Assembly (NCBI GenBank): GCA_019843655.1
Contig: JACDQD010000006.1
Location: forward strand, 6,812,034 to 6,876,033
Direction: 5' to 3'
Length of the DNA: 64,000 nucleotides
Source of the DNA: Lethocerus indicus
Lineage: Eukaryota > Arthropoda > Insecta > Hemiptera > Belostomatidae
Below, piece after piece: positions 48,601 to 60,600 of the stretch; the first letter of the stretch is position 1, and the number at the start of each line of letters is the position of its first letter. The notes below the pieces were generated by a model that saw only the letters and a program-made list of their open reading frames with translations, did no database searches and was not told where the DNA came from. The position numbers and the translations under genes are program-made.

Positions 48601-51600
48601 TAAGGTATATAGTACCTCCTTGTTCTAGAGCAACTTAAAACCTTCATTGCATTGGGATTAAAACTCCAATATTATGAATCTACAGATATAATATTAAGAG
48701 AAATAAAAATTACTATGGTAGTCACCGAGTGTTTCAGAAACTCTCCCACCGACACCGATCTTCTCCGTAGTGAGAGGACGCACATTCATCTCTGAAAAAT
48801 TGATATTTACATAAACATGCCAATGAAATGAATCACCGGTTAGAGTTTGACGGCGATACCTCGGACGGGAGAGGACATGCTATAGCGGGCATTCCCAAAT
48901 GCTTAAAAAGAGAGGGTAGTATGCAAATAGCGGGAAGCAAAACTCTTGTAGCGTCTTATATCCAAACGGGAATAGTTCAATACAAAAAACGGTCACAACA
49001 GTTAGTCATGCAAGAGTGGGGGTTTTTGAAGTTTGGCCGTCGGGGCTTCCCCGTACCTTGGGGTTGAGTCCAGAGCCCTGCCTGAGGAATGTGCCCGTGA
49101 TGAACCAGAAACTGTTCGAGACCGAGAACTGGTTTTCGACGACGTGGGCCTCGGGCGAACAGGGGTGGGGGTTGTTCCACTCGTAGGGCGAGAACCGGGC
49201 CATGACGAACAGCGTGAAGCTGACGAGGAGGTAGGCGGCCAACACGTACAGCCAGATCTCCACGGCCAGCGGGTTCATGAATGAAAACAGTCTCGTCGGC
49301 TGCGACGTCGGCACCTGCCCTCACACAACCAACCCTCAAACTCACACATGTTTTATTTCAATATTTATTTCACGCTCCCGAAGAAAAAAAAGGTTGATTT
49401 CGAAACAGCCCCCCACCCCGAGTGCGCTAAAAGTCTGTTCCGATATTCGTAATTAAATAGTGAATTTATTTAACAGAAAATATGGCATTCGATCGGCACA
49501 CCTGTAACCCGATATTAGGGTCCTCGTTGGGCCTAATTTTAATTTTCGTAAGACATTTATTTTACGCCAAATAAAACGATGAAAGCGTTTTCACTGACCG
49601 TACCTGAAATCAAAAGTGTTAATAATACAATATACAGCACAATGTTTCATCATACACTTGAATACTACAAATGGCACTATGATTTTAAAATAAACGAGTT
49701 ATCGTCATTCGACCCCGAGCTTGTGTGACTTCACGTACTTAACAAATATTTACACATCAATTTAAATAATAACATGCAACGAACAAACTTAACGGAGTCA
49801 CTAGGAAAAACACGATGTGAGAATAAATAGTGCGGTCATTGTAGGCCTGAAATTATAGCTCACATGACTGAAATTTATTCAAATCGTAAAATCAGTAGTT
49901 GCAAAACATCCAGAGTGTGTGCGCGTTCCATCGGCGCAAAAAGTGCGGCAAATCCTTTTCGAACATGTGAGGTGGGCGGAACTAAAGGTGATTTCATACT
50001 GTAAATGGGCGGTTCGATTAACCAATTTACAATCCACTCTTGTTCGAACAACTTTACAGGGTAATATTCAGCGGCCTCGTGCATTTTTTTGAACAAAATG
50101 GAATTACTTTGTTTTTAGATTCAACAAAATTTATACCCGCCTCGCGTACTCTGTTCCGAGTTGAAAATTAGGCAGACTTAACCGAGTGGGCTCGGCTCAG
50201 CGCTAATAACGGCTTGTTGATAGTGATTTATAATAAGGTTCATTAATATTGTACGGATGGTAATGGCGATGGACCCAAACGGTGGTATAAATCTGAACAA
50301 GATTGCTTTCAATCGAACGACGCCAGGTAGTTGATTTGTCTATCTATTGGTCAAATAAAGTAACATCTGAATAATTAGTTGTTGAAATTAATTGATAGAA
50401 TACTCGACTCCTGGAATCCGCTCTATTGTATCTGACTGCAATTTGCTATGTAATATTGAATTCATATACGGAAGGACATCGAATTATATTCTTCATATTC
50501 TGACAAGGATGTAATGCTTTGTGTAGAGAGTCAATAAGATTGGTTTGGATGTATTGTGGTATGCCCTAATGGGGCGGGCTGCCGCGTTCTCGGTCAATGG
50601 GTTCTGCGGGCCTTATTATTGCCGATAGGCGGGGCTAGAGCTCAGAGCCAGCGCTGTCACCGCCAGCTTCTGAGGCTTCCTCCAACCCCTTCCCTACCGC
50701 TCAGTCTCGCTCAACTTGTTTAACAATTCACTTCTCGAGTCCCGTATTCGTTTTCGGTCATCGCCGCCTAATGGGCTAGATAAGCCCCCCTCCCTCCCAC
50801 CGATTCGCCTTCGGTGACGGTCGTTACGTTCACAAACGTTTCCTTCATAATATCCGCCGTTTTATTCCCCGGAGAAGTTATCTTGAATTTCAATTGAGTC
50901 GTAGGTGTCTGCGAAAACTCGCTTTCCCCGTTCCGAAATGGAGCCGTCAGGCACTTGAATATCTAATCGACTGAGTCTAACCCTCGTTTAATCTAGTAAA
51001 ATTATCTCAGCAAATAATATTAATGCTTAATGCAGATATATAATGAAAATAGTTAAAAAATGTTATATAAAACCTACTGTACGCAATAGTATTGTATTGT
51101 ATGAATAAATCAGTTACCGGCCAATATTGAGAGCAAAACTTTCATACATGCTAACCAGATGAGATAATCGAAAGAAGATGGTATTTTTTATTATATATTA
51201 TATTAAAATACTATAATTTAGAATTCAACCGTTAAAAATTATATTTATTCACGATATCCATGATATGAATACATTCCTAGTTATTAATTGCAATCAATTT
51301 GTACAACGTCTCTGTCAGTATCAAAATTTCTTAATTTATCGTTATTTGTTCCTTATGCTATCAACTTCACACGTGAGATTTATTCGTTAGAGCCTATGTG
51401 TATTGGGCTTTATATATTTTATTCTATGTAATGTAATTTTGTTCGATACTGAAAATGAAAAGTACGAGCGAAATTTTCAAAAACTTTAAAATATTTAACT
51501 AAATATATAAACCGGCAGAACACCAATAACAGTGAACTGATTGCAATAACACGATATCTCGTCTGCAGCAGGCACGTATGTTTGCTCTACTAACTTACAT

Positions 51601-54600
51601 ACATAAACATGACCTACCAATGTCGAAGGAATGAAACCTAAACAAGAGAGAGAGTGCAGGTGGGATCTCACATGTGTGAGTTTATATGTGATCAGGGCGT
51701 ACTATAAAGTTATTGCACTTCGAGGAGTTATTTTTCGCAATTACTATGTAATAATCTGTTGGGATGCCACTTTCGAGCTATATATTTCATAATTTATTAT
51801 TCGTTATTTGCCGGTGACATTATTTAAGATGTTTATGCACTCGTCCTTCAATGAAAATCATTAATATCAAAAATTATACGGTTACTGCATATAAATATTT
51901 CGTTTTGTAAATACTAGGCCCCGCTTGAAACGGAATTCAGGCAATACAATCTATACTTTTTTTTTTAACTGTTTTATTTTTGCACAATCAACTTAGACAG
52001 TTATGGGTGCAATTGATACATGTATTTATTTCCGCGTGTTAGTCTTGATAAAGAAGCCACCCAGTGATGGCGCTTTTGACATATTTTAACTACTGCCCGA
52101 GGTGATCTCTGGGCCAGTGGCGTTTAAGCCGTCCTGGTGGGGATAGTGGATGGGTAGAAGAGGAAAGGGACTGAGCGAGTGGGTTTGGTGTGGAGGGAGG
52201 CGGGAGTGGAATTTAAGGAAACGCGATTTTGCGACTTCGTCGACTGTCGGTATGTTGAGGTCATTATGGATTGTTCGGTTAGAAATATACCAGGTACCAT
52301 TAAGGATGATAAGAATCTCTGGATGCGGGCGATGTTGGATTTCTTAGCGGAACCCCATAGCTCTATTCCGCAAGTCCATGTCGGTTTTAAAATGGATTTG
52401 TATATTGTAAGTTTGTTGTCTGCTGTCAGTTTTGATGTCTTTTTCAAAAGAGGTCTCAGCAGTCCAAATTCGCGGTCGAGGTCTGTTCTTTCGAGTCGCG
52501 TATGGGGGTTCCGACGTGAGTCTTATCTATACTAATCGGTATTTATTCTATTGTAAAAGCTCAAATGAGCTTATTTTCGGAATATCATCATCCCCCCCGG
52601 CTAAAATCCGTAACGCCGTTTGAATACAGTATATTGAATCGTATATATTCTAATATGAAAGCGGATGGAAGAGATTATTGGGCCATGTGGAGTGGAGTCA
52701 GTAACACTATAAATTGGTTTAGGCTTAGCCGAGATTGGAAAAGAAAGGCGGGGGGGGGGGGGCGCCGTATCCGGGCCTGCCCTATTCGGATATTTCACAG
52801 GAGACGATTCGCGAGTTCGCGCTTCACCGGAACCGTAAACTAGGGCTCCAATATTAAATTACCTTTTATCCATTGCCATCGCAAGGCAATTGTAAGGCGA
52901 TAATGCATCAATTTTTGACCCCCTTTGACATTTTGAGTGCTCAAGAATGTTAGCGACAAATAGCATTCATGTTTTACTGCGCCGCTAATAAAATAAATAA
53001 AAAGTAAAAGGGTTTTGAATTATCTTCCACCTAAAATAATAGATTAGCAATGGTACTTTAAATTGAAATCACAAACAGGTAATATCAATTTTGTACATTT
53101 TTTCATGTCAATTTGCCGGTGTTATGCGATTTCTTTACAATCCTTGTTGTATAAAATAGACAAAGCAATTGATTAATTTTAATTGTCTTTTATATTAATT
53201 AATTTATTTTTTATTCTCCGCGACATTTTTATTTCAATTTCCACGTGCATTGTTATGTATCTTACTCAGGTAGTAAACATGGTAACGAGTTTTACCTCCG
53301 AAATTATTAACCGTGGGAAACTTTTGAAACACGTTCATGGTTTTTCAGGGTTTTCCATTAAGGTTAACAGGCAGGGTTTTCATTTATGTTTTCCTGCTTA
53401 TTATTTATACCTGTATGCTTACTTTTTTCGCAATTCCTTTAATTAATATCTGATATGATAAATAAGTACTCAGTTGAATAGTTATTGATTGTGCCTCGCT
53501 CCAGGTTTTATTATTCTGGTCCATTTTAACCGAGAGTCCGTAAGATAAAGTAGGGGGAAACGCTGGGCCCAAATCTGCGCTGTTTATCGTTGGTCCGATC
53601 CCGAGAATTTTCATATCTCCGAGATCCGCTGACTCGGTACGCCGAAGCCAGTACGCATCCGCGCAATTCAAATCTTGTAAAACCTTCAAAATTGAAAAAG
53701 GGAGAATTGAAAAGGGGAAAGAAATGAAATGCGTTACGACCCGCCGGGCGTAGGAGGGCACTGGTTTTATCGAGGTGGGATCCGAACCCTGCCGTGGGTA
53801 AAAACCGTTCCTCCTAGTTTAGGTGAGGAATATAAATCTGATATATTGGGGTCGGTAACGGGCACTTGGCCATTGTCTGAGCAGCGCTAAATCATTGTGG
53901 GGTGGAGGGGCCTCCCCAATTAGAGCCTTGAATAAGCAGTCCGAATTGCCGGTCCGAATTCTCGGACCCCCAACCCTTACGCCAATTAAGCTTTCCCGTG
54001 GAATCCGTAGTAACGCGAGAATTTCCGTCCGCTCCTTGCATTGTCTTTAACGAAAATAATACCTAATTAGGACGACCTTATGTAACTACTATGCTTGAGT
54101 TGTTGCGTTACGCAACAAAAAAAAAATGTAGCGTTAGGAGAAATTCACGATAATTGATAACATTAACTGTAATAAAGTTATTTCAGGACCGGGCTGCGTA
54201 CCGTGTCGTTTTCTAATTGAATTTCCGAATACGAAGCCGTCGTAAATCCACATTATGTTGAGGATCGGTGTCAAGTTATAACTTTTGAGGGGAGCTGATA
54301 AACCCGGCCCCAAGTTAAGGGATTTATGCGCTCTGTATTTATATTCGGAAGACGTTTTTCGTTGTGGACGGAGACTCGTGAGCTGAATTAGGCCGCCGAC
54401 CCTCCGTCCCTCATGTCCGCACCACAGCTAATTCCTCCATTCTTTTAAAAAAATCGACTATTAGTTTCCCACCTAAAATATGTACAGATGATGACCATAT
54501 CCAATATTTTATGATCCCCGATATTACAGCCCCGTCTCTCAACGACATGGTTCAAAATTTTCATTAAAATATCACTATCGCATTTACATTTACAATATCC

Positions 54601-57600
54601 GTCTTTACTGTTGTTTTAAGTATCGATACTATACTTGTATTTTGGGGGTGTAAATATTTATCGCACTTGAATTGCCCAACCAGTGAAATTGTCTACTTTA
54701 AATATACTGCCGATGAGTAAATATGGATGATTAAATTTTTTAAATAGAGACCTCAGAACATGCAAGGTTTATGTTCTTTGTGAAAGGAACTGCAATATGA
54801 CTACTATGACTTCGGGATTTATCGTAATTATACAATTCTGTTTATTTTATAACGCAGGAAAATAATTTTTTTCCTAACAGAAAGTTTAATATAAACTATT
54901 TATCTCCGTTCTATCTGTAAACTTATACAAACGGAATAATCTCCACCTCCATTTCCATATAAATACCTCCAGGGGAAGGTATAAAAAGTTTCACCGAACT
55001 GAAATTGTTTTCCGTTAATAAGATTTCTTTAATAGAATGTCCGAAGAAATTACGGCCTGCATTTCGGAAACTGAAAGCAAGCTAAGCACGTAACATCAAG
55101 ATCAATAGATTATATTCTGAGCGAGATTAGTGTTTATGAAGCACCCTCCGCAGTTTTCCCCGAAAAATTTCAAATTTTCCCCGTTTTGACAACCTAATTT
55201 CGCACCAAAGGGAAAATCAGGCGGAAGAATTATATTACAGCGTAATTTTGCGCCCACTTCAGTACGAAAGGAAATTTTTCCTTGAAGCCGTTATCGTATA
55301 AATTCACGATTGATGTAAATGGCTAATATAAGTAAAATGTAATTTATGGTTCGTTTATTATTATCTTTTAACAAACAAGTCCTACTTAAGCTAGTAAAGG
55401 CCAGTAACAAACTTTCAAATGGCAGTTTCGTGACTAGAATTTAAGGGCAGTACTTCACCCACACAGAACATGGTTTGTTCTTTTCCAGCTCTGAACCATT
55501 AAAAACTGTTATTATTTTTACATTTTAATTTCATGAACTATAAAATGATCTTTCTATGTATTAAAACAAAAAACAATAAAATACCAATTTTATCTAATAT
55601 TATCCAATTTTAATAGTTAGTAACATCATTATTTTTCATAAGTAACCAGCAGAATTTATTATTTTCGTACTGTTTGTATATTTATATATATTAAATTTTC
55701 GTAATTTTTTATAATAACATAAAAATTAATTATTAGTAAATTTATGGATAACTGTAAACTATTAATTTTCAAGAATAAATTGTTATTTAGGCAAACCTGC
55801 AAAACACAGTGTTGAAGGTTTTGTATCCAAAGGCACCTTTTTTTATTCCTTTTTTATAAAAACATTATATAGTTCATTCCAACTATTTAATTCCATTGTT
55901 AAATGCAAGTAAAAATATTGGTCTGGCGGAGGTTCCTGCTCATACGACGGTCTAATACAGCAAGTGTTATCAGTTCCAATTTTATTCTCATATCGCACGG
56001 TGGAACATTCACTGTGTCCTTTTTTTCAGCCTCTGCGGCACTTAAACCGGAACAAAGCTAAAAAATACGACTTTATTACTCCGGCTTGGACAACTCTATT
56101 TAAAAACTCGCATGGACTAAAGAATATGTCGCATAAATACGCAGCGTAATATTTTAGGGGCGATACTATCGGTGGGGGCGGTTTTAATTATTAGGTACAA
56201 TTATAATCTGCATTCGTATAACAAGATGTTTGTTGGATATAAAATAACCATTTTTTTGTTTCATTTATGAACAAAATTCCCAGCCTAAGTAAGTGACAGA
56301 TAATTTAAGCACTGAAAAGCGAGTGGGCACATGAAAATACTTTACTGGCTTTTTTTTATTCGGAAAACTGTCTCCGAGATTTTTTTCTTTCCATTCGGGT
56401 CAAATCATTGGCGTCCGCTCTAAAAACGCGGCGTGATGGAGAGAGCAATAAAGGCATTCCCAAGTAAGCCATTAATGAACCGAATAAATTAGCGATGGCC
56501 CTAATTTTGTTCTTCGCACTGGCTGGAAGGGACGCCCAGCCCGCGGAATAGTCCTTCGGGGTCAACCGAAGCGTCTGCCAAATGGGACACGCTCCCGGAT
56601 AAAGAAGCGGGGGCCTCCATTTATTGTTTAAGATATTAATGGAGACCGTTATATGCTTCCTCTCGATTGTAGATAAGCCATCGTTCCGTTAGTGTCGCCG
56701 CCGCAGTAATAATAATAAACTCGGGCGTCGTGATCAATTCAAATTTTCAACAAGAAGAAGTATGGAAGTGGAAGAGTATTCCATCCACCACCGGGATTCG
56801 AACCCGGGATAGAACTCAGTCTGATTCGTAACAATCGCTTCCTGCTAAAAAGGGCAGATGACATCACGAGCAGGAACATGCACAATTATCATACATTACA
56901 AACATTTTGTAAAATATTTATAGTATTTACATAGATTAGCGGATAGAATGAAGCGACATTTTAACGCACCGAATTTTCCTTCAATTGCAGATTTGAATAG
57001 GACTGTATCGTAATTGACAATGTAGTATACGGTTATAATAAAGGAACACTACCGACTATAGAGAGAAGCTATACCTGTGCTACTATAGAACCAAACACGT
57101 GGTATCAGATAGAGAATCGCACGATTGATGATGTTTATTTATTGTTTGTACAAATATGTACGACAGCATTGTTTTGACGCTGATAATTGGTTTAGCGAAC
57201 CCCTCAAGTCACCGATTTCAGACCTCAGATCAATTCCTAATGGGCGTGTCCAACCGGTGTTTCCAATAACAGCATATCCGATATAATATTATTATTTTGT
57301 ATAATGTATGTACCGTACATATTATCATATTCTATGGTACATATATTATGCCTATGTTGATTACGTTAGAAACTCTGGGAAGCAACGGGGAGAACAAGGA
57401 AAACAAGGTGGCCGTTTGAAATCAACAACAATTTCTATTTGCTTTAGTTGGGTTTGGAACATAAATAAATATTGATGTTAAGTCATTTATTCAACAAATT
57501 TGCTGCGGGTAATTCACCAATGCAATATTCCCCGTCATCTTGTCAGTTGGATTCATCGTGTCAAATTATGTTCAATGTGCTTATGTTTGTAGCTTTCTGA

Positions 57601-60600
57601 GCTTGAGGATTGCTCGGTTCAACGGCTCAATCCAGCTAGACATCAAAACACATGCTTGTATTGTTTGTAAAATTCCGGTTCCGGAATTCACTATTAGTCG
57701 GATTAAAATTACATTTAGTGTCCATCGAAAAAAAATGAATAAATCGACAGTTTTCCGTTAGAATATGCTTCTGTCCGGTGGAATGTAAATTCATTTCGTG
57801 CCTTTACTCTAGAAACCTAAAAACCTTTCAGTGATTCGAAAATAGTTATTTACACCACGTAAAATAGAATTTCACATGCAATAAATCGAACTAATAAAAC
57901 ATTTGATTAACGTCCTTTTTTTGCTCTATATATTTCATTTTATGGATATCGGTGGTGTCTTTTTGGTAATCGATACAGCCTCAAATTTACTATAGTCTAC
58001 AATATAAATGATCAATTATTTGGATAGTTTTGAGGATAAAGTTTACTTCCAATGTTCCGAACAACGCGTTAGCTCAACCCGTTAGACAGAGTTGTTTGTT
58101 AATTTATATTAATAAAATAAAAATTACTTGTCTCTGACGTTGAATGTTAGCATGCGGATTGCTTAGCTAATTTCAACGAGCAATCGGATGTCTTAGGTCA
58201 ACGTTATATCTTTCCGTAAGGAACACGGTCCCTTAATAGAGTGTTAGTTGGGGGACGGGAGATTAAGAGTGAGGAATTACCGAAGCAATTACGGGCAATA
58301 GTTTTTAATTGAATGAATCGCCGGCAAACAAGGACAATGTGCTAACTTGTTGGAACGAGTTGGCCTTTTAATGACTCCATCCCGGCAACTAACTCAATTA
58401 CTCAGAGCGTTGGCAGACTCAGAATGTACTCTGGAAGTGTTTCCGCCGGCCATTAGAATTGGTAAGTTTCGTTATACAGCCAGTCGCCCAACCTCCCAGT
58501 TTCACACCAGTAGTGTTCCGGCCAAAGATTCGGATTTGATACTGAGTTTGCAGTCGTCGGAATGTTTTAACAACTGTTTTCCAAAATTAAAATCAACATA
58601 ACGCCTGCGCAGTGAGCTATTAACACGTTCCAAACGGGAATATTCAAATCGAATAGAACTCCTGAATATTACAATACAAGTGCTATTCTATTGATTTGTC
58701 TGCCAAATACATTCTTGTGTTTAATGCGTAAAATCCGTCGCACCGAATACCTGTCGTCGTATTATTCCCTACATGAGGTCAAATTCGTGTCAAATATTTT
58801 TTGAACAACATGCCACATTTTGTTTTTAAATTAATATCGCTAATTCTTTTATAGAAATAGAGGAAATCACTCTAGAGCGACATTTGATTCTGGTCGCAAG
58901 ATGGCAGATTCTTCCTTTCTAATATAATCTCTGCTTACTATTTCTAAGTTAAATTTGTATATTATTTTATTCGATGAAATATTACCTATATTATATTCAA
59001 TAATGCCACGTCAATAAGTTAAATCCCTACACATGTAATAAAGTCGCGCAAGTTTGGAGAAAATAATTTATCGCACAGAGTTCCAAGGCTTAATTATTAA
59101 TATCGGTAAATTATATCACCTGGGGAATACACCCAGGGTACCGAGATTAAGCTCAAACGGGCACAAAAACTACATACTTAAGGATCCAGGGGGGCACGGT
59201 AAATACACCCTTTACCTAATAAACTGGGGCATTACAGTAAAAATCGGACGTATTAAACCCTTGGCCACCTATCGTAAAATGCCGAAATCAAAAGTCGTTT
59301 CGACCGTAAATACGGTTTATTGGCCATTAGAACGGTAGGTTTTGCGGCTGTCAAGGCTAAGTTGGCCCTACCCGGTTCCAGTTTTACTGGCAGTTTACCG
59401 GTCCCCGATGCAGTTATTGGTTCCGCTCGTCCCGAGACGATATATATTCCTCATAAATTGTCCAATTTTAAAACAAAGAATCGTTTACAAGAACTGGCAT
59501 TGCTCACGGCTCCAGACATAATTCCTCCGGTATTGATTCTGGCGGTGCTTTAGTATTTTTTTTATTCTGAGACTTATTTTATGGATCGGACTTAACGGGT
59601 CGACGGTGGAACGTATTTCATTTCAAAAGTGGCGAAATTTCTACAGTAATAAGAACGAGGTGATCTCGAGTGGGAACTGAGGACGTGTACCTCACGTCCA
59701 TATATTCCTGATAATTTAGGAAATATTTAACACATCCAAGTGTTATTTTATATCTAGGGCTATAAATTAATAATTACGATATCCAAAAATATCGTTTGAA
59801 GTCACGAATAATTTAGTGAGGAACAAATATTCGATATTCTATTGGCGTGATATACTCACTCCTCTTGATTCATCCGTAGCTAACCCACGTGTAATACTAC
59901 ACTATAAAACATCCATTTTGAATATCGGTTTCATCATGTCAGGAAAACCCGTACATCATAGACGCCCACCGCTAGGAAAAGATTAAACCGGTGTGTTCTC
60001 AGAAATAGAAATAGCACGTCGTAAGTGTCATATTAGTCATTATCACGTCTATCTCTACAATTCAGTGTTAATATTCTAATACTAAATTGAACAATTAAGG
60101 AACGTGTTTTGAAAAATAAGAATTAAATCCAATCCGTCGGACGGAGTAGAGGTTTATGAAACATCATCATTCATGCGATCTTCTATCTCAATTCCGTGAT
60201 TAGCTCTAATGCTGGTTTTGACTTTTCGCCACGATTGTTAGTATTCCAAACTTTTGCGGTATCTTAACCATCGAACCACCTTACTGACATCATAAATTTA
60301 TGATATAATTCATAAATCTTAAGTCATAAATCAATCGTTCTTTTAGTGGTAATTACTAACCTGTTAAACTATATTTCAATTTAACCTCCCTTAAGAACGT
60401 AGTTTTTATAAGTTTATGAAATTCAACGATAAAATATTTCAACAACATATATATACATCCATATACAATGTATATATATATGGTACACGTATTCGAGTAT
60501 GTATTTCTACTCTATTGGTCGATTGGAATATATTAATTACCAGTTCTGTGTAGGCCGGCTTCTAGACAAACAGTGAAAGCGTTAGTGCATGGTACCGTCT

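Noticed and set aside
49057..49314. Exon B as a decayed tandem duplicate
   Set aside because: Open frame, intact splice sites, conserved M1 and linker and matching phases argue against decay, though a separate partial gene cannot be wholly excluded without transcripts.
49875..50096. Minus-strand 73-residue ORF in a receptor intron
   Set aside because: Looks moderately protein-like but has no recognised motif, partner exon or conserved context; chance ORF length for this window.
56791..56807. Intact tRNA gene
   Set aside because: The B box and T-arm are perfect, but no complementary acceptor stem, D-arm or A box lies at tRNA spacing.
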